A stretch of DNA of 64,000 nt from JACDAE01 sp963744875 (GCA_963744875.1 CAVUVQ010000002.1:62001-126000), one strand, 5' to 3'; positions 44,617-54,448 are shown, counted from the stretch's first letter. The notes: generated by a model not told the origin, from the letters alone. Program-made: numbers and translations.

Positions 44617-47600
44617 TATGAACTGTAAACGAGACTAGATCATATGTTGCATCCAGTGGTTTGCGTGTCTCAGTTGCCTGCCCTTGTGCGTCATAAAAGG
44701 TTCGTGTTACTGCATTAGAATACTGGTATGGCACACCATCGATCTCATAGCAAGGCAGATCACTGCCAAAGGCACAGGTAGAATACGTACTTGACTGCGA
44801 GGTATAGTTCCCTGTCTCACCTGGGTCTTTATCTTGTAAAGTCTGGTTGCCATTGCTATCAAAGTTATGGCTAACACTAGTTGTTTGTCCATTCAAATCC
44901 GTGGCGCTAGTCAGCATACGCCCTTGCGTATCATCATAGGTCACACTACTCTTCTGAGAAAGTACATCCTGCTGGCTTGTAGCTTGAGCTGCGTAACTAT
45001 CATAAACAGTACAGGTTGTGTAGCGTCCTTTTGTCCACGACGAAGACAACATCGCTGGAGCCGTCGCCAACGTACAACCCTTGCTCCCATAGAGACTACT
45101 ATTCGCTGCTCCAAAAGCATCAACCGTACCCACCGTATTGCCAAAGCCATCGTAGGCAGTATATGTAGTAAGAGCTGTGCTACTCTGATGACTACAATCG
45201 CTATAGGTCTTCACCGTCGTTGCCAACCCCGATGCAGGCGTGTAAAGACCCGAAACACCCTCGTCATAGGCCGTATCCTGACACTGCCAGACATGACCCG
45301 AAGCATCATCCACCTCACTATGCTTCACTCTGTTGACCGTATAATAGGTAAAGCTATTGTGAGAGGAATCATTCGTTACATACGTCGACTTCTTCGTCAC
45401 CGTCGGGGCATTTGAGCTAGTCGTTTGCTCTTGCAACAGATTGTGATAGCCGCTCGACTGCAAACCACTAGAGGTGTTGTAATCATCGTAGGTGTCGGTG
45501 TTCTGGACCCATGGCGCATTTGTGGTTGCCGTCCCGTTCTGCTCGTAGGTGGTCGTCTTGCTGAAGACCTTGACCATCTCGCAAGGCGTGTAGACGTTAT
45601 CCACACTCGTATCTACACAGGCAGTACTGTAAGCAAACGCACCCGAAGGTAAAAAGTCAGAAGTGCCACTGTACTGATTCACCGTCTCGCTAATCAGTTG
45701 CCCATCGACTTCACCATCACCCCAATATTTATCATCTTTGATCATCTGACCCGATTGATAATTCTGGGCATCGGATTCGGGCGTGCCCCACGACTCAGGT
45801 GTATAGTAGGTCTGTACCTCGAGATTACCACTAGGTGGAACCGTATACACTTTGGCGAAACCATGGAACTCACCATGATAGAAATCTTGCCAGTCCTGGT
45901 CTGTGTTGCCACTGGTCGTACCAGGAATGAACGTATCAAAGACACAATCACTCTGGCCCGCTGGCAAAGGACTCCCTTTAGCAGGAGTACAGAAGGAACC
46001 ATTGCCACTAAAATCGCTCTTGTAGTTGCCCCAAACACCCAATGTATAGGTATAGTTATAAGTGGCCGGTTGCAGATTGGGATCACTACTATCTTTGCCC
46101 AACGCCTCCCGGTTGGTCACAACCTGCACGGACCAGGTCTCGTCGTCTGGATGGGCATAGTTGCCTGAACAACGCTTGCTCTGATCACTATCGTTCGCAT
46201 GATTGGTACAGTAGAATGGATCATGCCGATCATCCGTGACAACGCCGTTGCTATCAGTCACATACGGCGTCCCATGCGTGTTGCTATAGGCCGTCTGGTA
46301 CGTGACGCTTTCACCAATGTTGGTGTTCTTGTCGACATAATAGTTGAGGTATTGCCAGTTGGTCTTGATATGATACTGTGTCGATCCATCGTTGGCTGTC
46401 TGCTGGCTATCGTAGTACGTATTGTTAAGCTGGGCATAGCTAAAGGCGATCTGCTTCAGATTGTAGGCCGTCCCACCAAGGTATTGAATGGGAGTAATAT
46501 CGGTCAGCAGATGCTCGCCCGCTACATACTGGGTATCCTGGGTGATCGGATCGGAGGTATGCACAAAGGGCGTATCGAGGTAATTAAAGGTGTACCCATA
46601 GGCCGGGTGATTCGCGGTATCGGCCCCAACATAGGAAGTGATGCGTTCCAGGGAGAATGCGCTCATGACGATCGGAGCTGGATCTCCTGAACTATCATCA
46701 ACGGGGGTATCACACCGCTGCGTTGTTGATTTCGGCGTATTGGCGGAACATTTATATTTGATGCCATTATACGTCGCACTATAAGACACAACCCACCCTG
46801 TCTTCGTCCCAGAAGGAATGATGACGGAATCGTTACTGCCATTCACATCCCCACGATACTGGAAATCCACGGTTCCAACCACATTCATGTTGGAAGAGAC
46901 CGCTGGATTGATGGTTCCATAGACGATCTGAGCCATGACGGCATCACGAATGCTGTCATGGCCATTATCATCCGTATGCTGATCCTGGAAGTAAGAGATT
47001 TTGATCTGTTTGCTGGGGGAATTAGGTCCTTCGCGTGATGAAACGATCCGATTAAGATCCCAGCGATAGGTCGTCTGGTTTCCATTACTATCGGTCGTAT
47101 ATTGCTTGGAGTCAGTGCTGCATCCATACTCATAATAGTTGCCGGAGGTATCCCAGACACGGAAACAGTCGGGCGTATCGGTCGAACTGCTCATATTCGT
47201 GCCGGAAACCTTCTCATGCGAGATATGCTCGGTATAAAAAGACCCCACGTTGTTGGGATCAGGAATGAGCATATCGCTAACACCATCAGGTCCACTCAAG
47301 GAAAAGTAGGTCTGAGAATTGCCGCTCGCACTGGTATCAGGATAGTTCTCTGCCGTGATCGATCCCATCCCCAGTGTCCAGCCATCCCCCATACTATCGG
47401 CAGGACTCAACCGGCTATGGCGTCCGTTGGGCATCGCTGACGAATAATTGAAGGCAAGCTGGGGAGTGAAACCGCCCGGTCCCGGAGGCAACTGCATTGG
47501 ATAACTATAGGTCAGGTTGCCAGAATTACCCTGCACCGACGCCAGATGCGCCTTGGGCGGCTGTTGCACGGTTGGCACACTTGCGAGCGCAAACGTGCTG

Positions 47601-47707
47601 GCCGTTACCACGCTACTCTGAGCCGTCAACGTGTGCGTTTTGGCGTTGTTAACCATGTGGATGCTGAGTCCGGTTGTTGATTTATGGGCTGCCCGTGCGG
47701 CAATCAA
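44549..47707 (-). CDS. RHS/YD-repeat protein, middle fragment
   Basis: A 1052-codon frame holding the SpvB-like / TcdB-toxin-like beginning of an RHS shell (GNLTYSYPMQLPPGPGGFTP, then LAFNYSSAMPNGRHSRLSPA), aromatic-rich propeller-like sequence and the first YD repeats. It has no start of its own with a ribosome site. Its 5' end continues from the signal-anchor fragment after one extra base (about 47763-47770). Its 3' end leaves frame near 44,610, and the last 20 or so residues (WNKLGICKSTVSCGTWQQLD) are out-of-frame readthrough. A complete RHS shell would enclose the toxin tip. Confidence 0.8.
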   Translation of the reverse strand: MIAARAAHKSTTGLSIHMVNNAKTHTLTAQSSVVTASTFALASVPTVQQPPKAHLASVQGNSGNLTYSYPMQLPPGPGGFTPQLAFNYSSAMPNGRHSRLSPADSMGDGWTLGMGSITAENYPDTSASGNSQTYFSLSGPDGVSDMLIPDPNNVGSFYTEHISHEKVSGTNMSSSTDTPDCFRVWDTSGNYYEYGCSTDSKQYTTDSNGNQTTYRWDLNRIVSSREGPNSPSKQIKISYFQDQHTDDNGHDSIRDAVMAQIVYGTINPAVSSNMNVVGTVDFQYRGDVNGSNDSVIIPSGTKTGWVVSYSATYNGIKYKCSANTPKSTTQRCDTPVDDSSGDPAPIVMSAFSLERITSYVGADTANHPAYGYTFNYLDTPFVHTSDPITQDTQYVAGEHLLTDITPIQYLGGTAYNLKQIAFSYAQLNNTYYDSQQTANDGSTQYHIKTNWQYLNYYVDKNTNIGESVTYQTAYSNTHGTPYVTDSNGVVTDDRHDPFYCTNHANDSDQSKRCSGNYAHPDDETWSVQVVTNREALGKDSSDPNLQPATYNYTYTLGVWGNYKSDFSGNGSFCTPAKGSPLPAGQSDCVFDTFIPGTTSGNTDQDWQDFYHGEFHGFAKVYTVPPSGNLEVQTYYTPESWGTPESDAQNYQSGQMIKDDKYWGDGEVDGQLISETVNQYSGTSDFLPSGAFAYSTACVDTSVDNVYTPCEMVKVFSKTTTYEQNGTATTNAPWVQNTDTYDDYNTSSGLQSSGYHNLLQEQTTSSNAPTVTKKSTYVTNDSSHNSFTYYTVNRVKHSEVDDASGHVWQCQDTAYDEGVSGLYTPASGLATTVKTYSDCSHQSSTALTTYTAYDGFGNTVGTVDAFGAANSSLYGSKGCTLATAPAMLSSSWTKGRYTTCTVYDSYAAQATSQQDVLSQKSSVTYDDTQGRMLTSATDLNGQTTSVSHNFDSNGNQTLQDKDPGETGNYTSQSSTYSTCAFGSDLPCYEIDGVPYQYSNAVTRTFYDAQGQATETRKPLDATYDLVSFTVHNAWNKLGICKSTVSCGTWQQLD

Positions 47708-47741
47708 CAGATCAGGCCAGCTTAGAGTGACTCGACCAGGG

Positions 47742-48467
47742 TCAATGCCTAGCGCCTTGAGTTCCTTTTGGTTGATAGTGATAGATGATCGTGATGGGAC
47801 GAAGCGCCGTTATACCTTGTATCGCATGACCTTGCTGATCGAGGACATTAAATGCATACGTTCCCAATATGCTACTGATGCCTGCGTAGTGTCCAGAACG
47901 TTGTGTGATCTGCAACGTCAGCCCACCTGTAGTTACAGCGGCTGGCGTTGTGCCGTTGGCAAGACGTGCATTGGTTGCATTCAACGTGCCGGGTGCGACC
48001 TGGACTTCCAGATGTTGATCGCTGCTGATCTGCTTGACAGGCACACCTGCTTGGTTGGCGGCGAGAACATTGGGCGACAACGACAGGACAATAGGTTTCA
48101 TTTTTGCAGGTTCCACACTGGGCAAGATCTTCGCTGTACTCTTTTTCACTGCCTTTGTGGAAGCTAGAGATGCTTTAGAAGTCGGTGCAGTGAGCTGACG
48201 CGTAAGCGTTTTGTGTGTCGGCGTACTTCGCGCCAGTTTCATGAATTGTTGATACGTAGTCACACCTTTCACAGGCTTTTGAAGCGTTGCCGTGAATGAT
48301 TTTGACGTGGGAAGAGGCCCATTGCCCATTAGCCCGGTAAGTACGACGAGGCCAAGCATCAATGTAGAGAAGATGCTCCAGAATGGCCTGGAAGGGCGTC
48401 TCCGCCGCAGTGGAGCAACAGGTTGTAAATCGTCAGGAAGGGGATAATAATCCTGATGGATGGACAT
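47742..48467 (-). CDS. RHS protein N-terminal fragment with membrane anchor
   Basis: Starts at ATG 48467 (MSIHQDYYPLPDDLQPVAPL) with AAGGAG eight bases upstream. After an RRRRPSRP stretch, a hydrophobic segment (about 29-49, FWSIFSTLMLGLVVLTGL) is a signal anchor or signal peptide. The rest is a Thr/Ala-rich exported linker and a domain ending ITIIYHYQPK. There the frame changes by one extra base; the correct frame gives ELKALGIDPGRVTLSWPDLL and joins the next fragment. Removing both extra bases, the whole gene (41542-48467) is 6924 bases, exactly 2308 codons. Confidence 0.75.
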   Translation of the reverse strand: MSIHQDYYPLPDDLQPVAPLRRRRPSRPFWSIFSTLMLGLVVLTGLMGNGPLPTSKSFTATLQKPVKGVTTYQQFMKLARSTPTHKTLTRQLTAPTSKASLASTKAVKKSTAKILPSVEPAKMKPIVLSLSPNVLAANQAGVPVKQISSDQHLEVQVAPGTLNATNARLANGTTPAAVTTGGLTLQITQRSGHYAGISSILGTYAFNVLDQQGHAIQGITALRPITIIYHYQPKGTQGARH

Positions 48468-48762
48468 AATGTCGTCTCCTTGTAAGCTGCAAATAAAACA
48501 TACAGGTGAATAGGGTAAATCAAGAGAGTTGTGAGAAACGATAAACGCAGGATTTTCAAAAACAGATATATGCATCGTGTGAATTCTTCTGCCAGGAAAA
48601 TCCTTGCGCCTTCCAAAGTATAGCAATAAGGACGGGCTTTTCTATAGAGCGTGTTATATCGTTTGCAAAGATTAACCATGTCGTTTTGAGGGCGACATTA
48701 TATCGCCGCCGGGACGATATAATGTCGTATCAGTGTCGATAGCATAGTGACATAATGTCGTC
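48463..48762. promoter_or_regulatory. Repeated CGACATTATATCG-type operator motif
   Basis: The motif occurs four times between the divergent RHS and XRE genes: GACATAATGTCGTC over the RHS start codon (48463-48476), CGACATTATATCG (48693-48705), its exact inverse complement CGATATAATGTCG (48714-48726), and GACATAATGTCGTC again (48749-48762). The centre pair is a 13-base perfect inverted repeat containing TATAAT on each strand. A TATAAT at 48801-48806 may be the XRE -10 box. Confidence 0.65.
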
Positions 48763-48862
48763 TTGCTCGTTTTACCTATGAGGTTGGAACATTTCTGTTT
48801 TATAATATTATCTTGATAAGGGCTAAAAACACGTACTATCAAAATTGAAAGGACTCATACTT

Positions 48863-49981
48863 ATGCCAAATGATACTCCCCCATCAGCGAATGAAAAATT
48901 GCGCGAGGAACGTCTGAAACGCGGTTGGTCCCAACAAAAATTAGCAGATGAGCTAGGCATAGCTGTCGTGACCGTCAATCGTTGGGAACGTGGCAAACAG
49001 CAACCAACTGGCTATTATCGTCTAAAATTAAGCACCCTTTTCGACAAAAGCGCAGAAGAATTAGGGTTGTCAGGGGAGGCAAATGAACCTGAGTCAATCA
49101 CTTCTATAGAAGAACTGCAAGAGCACATGAAAGAAATAGCTCCTGTTTCTCCCACAGAGCAAGAAGAGACAACGAGGGATATTATTCTGGACAGACCATC
49201 ATCAGAGAAAATGTCACATCTCCCTTTCTCAGATAAACCGTTCGCCAGAACTTCACTCAATAAGAGAAGCAAAAGTAAAATCCTCCTCTTCCTGATTCTG
49301 ATATTCCTTGTCATAGCTACCCCAATCACTTTTTTCCTGCTGCGTTTTGCTAGAACTTCAGGACCTTCTTCACATTCTTCACATTCCTCACCCTCTTCGC
49401 CTGCCTTATTTATAGTCCTCTCAAAATGGAAGATGGCTTTAAATGATCCATTGACGACGGCTCATCACGATAATCAATGGATAGATGATGGCTCACAATG
49501 TATCTTTCGTTCAGACGGCTATTACGCCATTTCGCAGGGAACAAACTACTGTAATTATGGTAAATCTTCAGTCAATAATTTCTCTGATATGGCCTATTCT
49601 ATTGATATTACATTTTATAAAGGGACGATGGGTGGACTCGTCTTTCGTCTCATCAATAATAACTATTACGGTTTTTACATTACGGTGACCGGGAAATATT
49701 GCATCCTCTGGCATACCAATAGTGATGGTGGCGATGATAGCTTCCTGATTACTCCACAACTCAACCCAGCAATTCATAAAGGCTTCAAGCAAAAAAACAC
49801 TTTGAGTGTGCTTGCAAGAGGAACGTCACTCAAGTTCTGGATCAATGGGCAACTGGTTAAAAAGTTGACTAATAATAAATATAAAAGTGGTACGATAGGA
49901 ACTTTCAGCGGCGATCCCACCAATGGCTCAAAACCAACCACAGAGGCATCGTTCAACAATGCAAAAGTATGGATACCCTGA
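48863..49981 (+). CDS. Membrane-anchored XRE regulator with lectin-like domain
   Basis: A 372-residue protein from the ATG at 48863 (AAAGGA upstream). An XRE helix-turn-helix is at residues 11-64 (LKRGWSQQKLADELGIAVVT, VNRWERG). An acidic linker follows, one membrane segment lies at about 139-161, and the outer part (about 180-372) is a concanavalin/DUF1080-like jelly roll (FRSDGYYAISQG, GGLVFRLINNNYYGFYI, SLKFWINGQLV). It could transmit an outside signal such as glycan binding directly to DNA. It is divergent from the RHS gene and shares its repeated operators, so it is the likely regulator of RHS expression. Confidence 0.85.
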   Translation: MPNDTPPSANEKLREERLKRGWSQQKLADELGIAVVTVNRWERGKQQPTGYYRLKLSTLFDKSAEELGLSGEANEPESITSIEELQEHMKEIAPVSPTEQEETTRDIILDRPSSEKMSHLPFSDKPFARTSLNKRSKSKILLFLILIFLVIATPITFFLLRFARTSGPSSHSSHSSPSSPALFIVLSKWKMALNDPLTTAHHDNQWIDDGSQCIFRSDGYYAISQGTNYCNYGKSSVNNFSDMAYSIDITFYKGTMGGLVFRLINNNYYGFYITVTGKYCILWHTNSDGGDDSFLITPQLNPAIHKGFKQKNTLSVLARGTSLKFWINGQLVKKLTNNKYKSGTIGTFSGDPTNGSKPTTEASFNNAKVWIP

Positions 49982-50147
49982 CACCTCTCCTTGCCAGGGG
50001 TAACCATCCAGCACATTGTTCGCGAGGATATGGCAGATAATTACATTAACATATTTAGCGATAGAAATATCCCTTGTCCTTCCCTATATAAAATGGTAAT
50101 ATCCGCTTATTAAGCAAAGCAAAAAGAGAAGAGTGTACATATAAATT

Positions 50148-51803
50148 ATGTTAATAGAGAATATTGAAGAGCAAGAACAGCCGCGTGATCATACTCGTAG
50201 AGAGATAAACCGTCGCGAATTCCTTGCGCTCAGCGCCCTGGGTTCGCTGACGGGATTATTAGCTGCCTGCCAGGATGGTTCGTCGGTTTCCGCTGGTGCA
50301 ACCCCGAGCGCAACTAGACCACCGTCACCGACACAGCCACCTACGCCCACACGACCACCTTCGCTCACCAATAGCGATTGGACAAAACTGGCAAATAGCC
50401 TGAAAGGTCCCCTCGTGCGTCCGGGCAGTTCACAATATGCTGTTGCGCGTCGCCTCTTCGATCCACGCTTCGATAACGTTTCACCGCAGGCAGTTGCTTA
50501 CTGTATCTCGCCCGCAGATGTTCAGGCCTGCCTTGCCTTTGCGCATCGCTTCAATCTGCCTCTTGTGCCTCGTTGCGGTGGTCATTCGTACGCAGGGTAT
50601 TCAACGACGACTGGTATAGTAGTGGATGTCACACGCATGAACACCGTATCCGTGAACGCCAGTGCCGGAACGGCTACGATAGGAGCCGGCGCGAAGTTAA
50701 TCGATGTCTACTCCGGCCTGGCTCAACAGGGTTTGACGCTTCCGGCTGGCTCATGTCCAACAGTAGGCATCTCTGGTCTGACATTAGGTGGAGGAGTAGG
50801 TGTGCTTGGGCGCAAATTTGGCCTGACGTGCGATAGTCTTCTTTCAGCGCAGGTCGTTGTTGCCGATGGCCGCGTGCTTACCTGCAACGCGAACTCGAAT
50901 GCGGATCTCTTCTGGGCATTGCGTGGTGGTGGTGGCGGCAACTTTGGTATCGTCACCTCATTCACCTTCCGCACCTATGCCGTTGGTGCCCTTTCACTCT
51001 TCACATTGCGCTGGCCGTGGAGCAGTGCCGCCACTGTCGTTGATGCCTGGCAACACTGGGCACCTCAGGCTCCAGATGAGATATGGTCCAATTGCTTGCT
51101 CCAGGCCACCAGCAACAAGAACTCTGATCCACTTATTCAAATCAACGGCGTCTATGTGGGTGATATCGCGCCGCTTAATACGCTGCTGGCGCAACTGACC
51201 AACAAGATCGGGGTAGCTCCCATCAGTCGTTATGTATGGAGCGACAATGTGCTGAATACGATGCTCTACGAGGCGGGCTGTTATCAAGAGAGCGTGGGCC
51301 AATGCCATCTGCCAACTCAAACTCCCAATGGCAGCGTGCAGCGTGTTACAGCTGGTGCGAAGTCTGACTACTTTACGAAACTGCTATCGCTCCAGGGCGT
51401 CAATAATCTGGTGAATGCGGTTACGCGCCGTCATAATTCTTCCATCCTTGCCGATGGTGGCATTGGACTCGATGCGTCAGGTGGTGCCATCAATCGCGTT
51501 CCGGTGGAGGCAACGGCATTTACGCATCGTAACGACCTCTTTTCAGCCCAGTACTCGGCTGGCTGGACCGTCGGGGATGCCAGCTCGGTTGTCTCGGCAA
51601 ACCACACATGGTTGACTGACACCTGGCAAGCAATGCGTCCGTATGCCAGTGGTACTGCCTATCAAAACTATATTGATCCGTACCTGACTGACTGGCAACA
51701 TGCCTATTACGGTACGAATTTAGCACGCTTGCAACATATCAAAGCTACCTATGATGCCGCAAATTTCTTTCGTTTTGCTCAGAGTATTCCACCCGCACTG
51801 TAA
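50148..51803 (+). CDS. Berberine-bridge-type FAD oxidoreductase
   Basis: A 551-residue exported flavoprotein. The N-terminus combines a Tat-like motif (RREINRREFLALSALG) with a lipobox at LLAAC (Cys41), so it may be a Tat-exported lipoprotein. A Pro/Thr linker comes next. The FAD-binding type-4 domain has RCGGHSYAGYS (His146) and GSCPTVGISG (Cys203), the two residues that make the bicovalent 8-alpha-histidyl, 6-cysteinyl FAD. The C-terminal BBE end is YYGTNLARLQHIKATYDAAN then FFRFAQ. Such enzymes oxidise alcohols, oligosaccharides or alkaloid-like compounds; a carbohydrate substrate is likely here. Confidence 0.9.
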   Translation: MLIENIEEQEQPRDHTRREINRREFLALSALGSLTGLLAACQDGSSVSAGATPSATRPPSPTQPPTPTRPPSLTNSDWTKLANSLKGPLVRPGSSQYAVARRLFDPRFDNVSPQAVAYCISPADVQACLAFAHRFNLPLVPRCGGHSYAGYSTTTGIVVDVTRMNTVSVNASAGTATIGAGAKLIDVYSGLAQQGLTLPAGSCPTVGISGLTLGGGVGVLGRKFGLTCDSLLSAQVVVADGRVLTCNANSNADLFWALRGGGGGNFGIVTSFTFRTYAVGALSLFTLRWPWSSAATVVDAWQHWAPQAPDEIWSNCLLQATSNKNSDPLIQINGVYVGDIAPLNTLLAQLTNKIGVAPISRYVWSDNVLNTMLYEAGCYQESVGQCHLPTQTPNGSVQRVTAGAKSDYFTKLLSLQGVNNLVNAVTRRHNSSILADGGIGLDASGGAINRVPVEATAFTHRNDLFSAQYSAGWTVGDASSVVSANHTWLTDTWQAMRPYASGTAYQNYIDPYLTDWQHAYYGTNLARLQHIKATYDAANFFRFAQSIPPAL

Positions 51804-51825
51804 ATTGGCAATGCAATGCGCCGCT

Positions 51826-52293
51826 TTAGCAGGGCTGGCGGCGCATCAGGGCGTTCGCTTTCATCTCTAGACTATCATCATGTTCCGCAAGCTCACGTAA
51901 GAAGCTGGCCGTGTCTCGTGGTGCAATCAATGCGCAGAGCGAACGCTTCCCCAACTGATAATTGACCTGCAAGCGATCCAGGGACCATGCGGCAGCGACC
52001 AGGGGATTGCGCGTCGGGAAAACAGCCTGGATGGATGCCAGCGGAATCTCCTGCCGCAACAGCCCGCTGCGGATGCGCAAAACGGTCACCTCGACCTCAT
52101 AATAAAGTGGGAAAGCGAGTGCACTGAGGGCGAGTATGAGCAGCAGTGCGACAATGAGCGAGATCCATCCGCTGATGACAAGCACAGGCTCGGTCTCGAT
52201 ATGAATGGCGAGGAAGCCAAATGCAAGCGGTAACAGCATGGCAGTCCAGACAACCAGCAACACACGCCAGTCCTTTTTTGAGTAGTGCTTCAT
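51826..52293 (-). CDS. Membrane protein with YyaB-type PH domain
   Basis: A 155-residue protein. Two membrane segments are at about 12-32 and 38-60. A bacterial PH domain follows (LYYEVEVTVLRIRSGLLRQE, IPLASIQAVFPTRNPLVAAA, and a terminal FLRELAEH), of the PF06713-like kind. ATG 52293 is chosen; an ATG four codons upstream is possible. Function unknown. It is convergent with the FAD oxidoreductase gene. Confidence 0.75.
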   Translation of the reverse strand: MKHYSKKDWRVLLVVWTAMLLPLAFGFLAIHIETEPVLVISGWISLIVALLLILALSALAFPLYYEVEVTVLRIRSGLLRQEIPLASIQAVFPTRNPLVAAAWSLDRLQVNYQLGKRSLCALIAPRDTASFLRELAEHDDSLEMKANALMRRQPC

Positions 52294-52343
52294 CCAAAAC
52301 CTCATTGTTTTTTATATGTATTTGCATCTCGTACATGGTATTG

Positions 52344-52392
52344 TAGGGGCGCAATGGAACGAAGTGGAATAAGCCCGGCGCTCACACATACC
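52344..52392. repeat. Partial dispersed element
   Basis: TTGTAGGGGCGCAATGGAAC at the left and GCCCGGCGCTC further right, in the gap between the PH-domain and haloperoxidase genes. Confidence 0.4.
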
Positions 52393-52518
52393 TGTTAATA
52401 ATAACGAAGCAAAGTCATTATAGTCATTCTACGTAAAGCTTCTTTCCTCCCTCACATATATCCATACCCCTCATCTCTCGAAGGATATGTTGAGAACCAG
52501 ACAAGGCTCGCATTATAG

Positions 52519-54045
52519 TTATACGGTCCCGTGAATATAAGCCAGAGCCTTATTCCAGGCTTGATGAGCAACCTGAAGGCCCATCGCCCTTCCGGTAAGA
52601 TCGCCGCGCTCAAAGTGAATACCACCGTAACGGCGCGAAATACCAGCTTCGTCTGCTGCACTACTAAATGTGGGATAGGATAACGTAATATCCTGTGCAG
52701 GAACCAGCCCAGGCTCAAAGAGAGAACTCTTTGCCTTCACAGTATGCGAAAATCCGAAGCTGTCGCTGCCAGTAAAACGCTTGAGAACACTAGCTCCGCT
52801 GGCGCTAAAAATGCTATGACCGGACACATGCTCTGGAAAAGCTGGTGTTACCACCGTCGCAGCCTGATAGGGAAGCCAGTTCTGACCCTGAATCAGCTGT
52901 GTTCCTTTGTAGGGACCTGCCCAGGCTTTAACAGACTTCTTGTTAAAGAGATAGTGTATAGCCGTAATGGGGCGTGCAGAGTTGTAGTAGAGTTTACAAT
53001 CCCAGGCCGCGATACCAGCATCAAAGATCGCGTTGGTCAGTATAAAAAACAGTTTCACATTTGTATCCAGATCATAATGCTCACGCTGCGCTACAAACTG
53101 CGCGAACAGATTCCAGTGTCCAGGCGGTTGTTCGCTGCCGGGACCATCTGCCCAGTACTCTGCAATAACTTTCTGCCTGTCGGTTAAGTTGGCGCTGTAG
53201 TCCAGAATTTGTTTGGCCTGCGCGATATACATAGGTGAAGGATAGGTTGCCGGCGGTCCAGGCCGGAACTGTGCGCCGGAGTTCAGTGCAAAAGGCGCGA
53301 TAAAGCCGCAGCAGGCGGTCGCATATTTCTGTACAACCTGCCCATGATGGCCGTCTGAGACCCGCAAAGGCTGCCAGCTATTGGGATCTTTGATGCCATC
53401 AGGCGTGTTCTTTGGCACGTAGTTCAGATAATCGGAGTAAACACCAACATGCAGGTTACCAAGCTGATTTGCGCCATCATTAGCACGAAACGCCATCACC
53501 GCTTGCGCCGCCACATTGCCAACGCCGGATGGGGTACTGATGTCGGTCGAAGTATCAGCAGGATCATAGCCCAGTTTTTGCATCATAGCCTTGAACTGGG
53601 GTACTCCACTGGGAAAGAGAGAGGCCAATGCCCCATACGCTGCATAACTGATCGCTTTCTGCTTATTGGCAAGCGTACGCTCATTGGCAGGCCGCCGCAA
53701 CGTTGCACCCAGACGCGTACCAACTGCAACAGGATTATACGCAGCCCAGGCATCATAGATACTGGTATGGAGGATTGCCAGAGCACGCGCAGTTATTGGC
53801 GGACCAGGATGGGTTAAGCGAATCATTTGCAGCGCCAAATTATTCCAGGTAATAATTAATGTATCAGGCGTACCGACGCTATGTGCAATCGTCTCCTTCG
53901 CCTGTACAATAGTGGTATTACTACTCACAAGGAGACCTGCTCCTATTGTCATACATTGCAAACCCTTCGACAACACCTCTCTCCGGCTTATAGAGGTTTG
54001 TGCTGGCCGCTGAATATCGATTGATTCATTTAACGGATCTTGCAT
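52519..54045 (-). CDS. Vanadium-dependent haloperoxidase-like PAP2 protein
   Basis: A 508-residue exported protein. The N-terminus has SRREVLSKGLQ and a hydrophobic stretch to VQAKE, a Tat-type signal. The vanadate/phosphate site of the PAP2 superfamily is complete: Lys351 and Arg358 in KLYYNSARP, the SGH triad residues at 408-410 in PEHVSGHS, and Arg471/472 with His477 in SRRYGGIHFERG. It is twice the length of simple PAP2 phosphatases and matches bacterial vanadium chloro/bromoperoxidase-like proteins. It may halogenate or be a phosphatase. An AGGAG ribosome site is present. Confidence 0.88.
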   Translation of the reverse strand: MQDPLNESIDIQRPAQTSISRREVLSKGLQCMTIGAGLLVSSNTTIVQAKETIAHSVGTPDTLIITWNNLALQMIRLTHPGPPITARALAILHTSIYDAWAAYNPVAVGTRLGATLRRPANERTLANKQKAISYAAYGALASLFPSGVPQFKAMMQKLGYDPADTSTDISTPSGVGNVAAQAVMAFRANDGANQLGNLHVGVYSDYLNYVPKNTPDGIKDPNSWQPLRVSDGHHGQVVQKYATACCGFIAPFALNSGAQFRPGPPATYPSPMYIAQAKQILDYSANLTDRQKVIAEYWADGPGSEQPPGHWNLFAQFVAQREHYDLDTNVKLFFILTNAIFDAGIAAWDCKLYYNSARPITAIHYLFNKKSVKAWAGPYKGTQLIQGQNWLPYQAATVVTPAFPEHVSGHSIFSASGASVLKRFTGSDSFGFSHTVKAKSSLFEPGLVPAQDITLSYPTFSSAADEAGISRRYGGIHFERGDLTGRAMGLQVAHQAWNKALAYIHGTV

Positions 54046-54076
54046 ATTTGCGCTCCTATTATTTTATGTGAACCGG

Positions 54077-54218
54077 GTAGGGGGGTCATTTCGCATGCAA
54101 ACAATACCGTTTAGATAAAAAAATGGACCCTGTAACAGTTCGGGGAGGGAAACAGCATCCATTTCCCCGAACAGGGTTCCCAATATTGTTCTTGGTATTG
54201 AAACGGCATTACGCCCCT
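54077..54218. repeat. Large nested palindromic element
   Basis: GTAGGGGGGTCATTTCGC at the left and GGCATTACGCCCCTCC at the right are the outer ends. Inside, AACAATACCGTTT and GGTATTGAAACGG pair imperfectly, and CCCTGT...CGGGG with CCCCGAACAGGG forms a strong inner stem. It lies in the divergent region between the haloperoxidase and acyltransferase genes. Confidence 0.6.
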
Positions 54219-54319
54219 CCAGAAGCACCAGGGACCAGAATATAGCGTACTCCTGAGAAATATCTTCCCTCTAAAATCATTATACTGGCGCATGTATGGC
54301 AAGAAAGCGGCGTAACTAC

Positions 54320-54348
54320 TTGACATCTTTGCCTCAGGCAAACATACT
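54320..54348 (+). promoter_or_regulatory. Promoter of acyltransferase operon
   Basis: TTGACA (54320-54325), a 17-base spacer and CATACT (54343-54348), about 100 bases upstream of the first acyltransferase. The spacer contains TTTGCCTCAGGCAAA, a short palindrome that could bind a regulator. Confidence 0.5.
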
Positions 54349-54448
54349 GTATAGGCGTATAGTGGCAAAACTATACAATGCACAACAAGAAAGTGCGCAT
54401 TCCTCTCGGAACATAACTTTTTGAGAGAGGAAGCGACTGGGAGGATTT

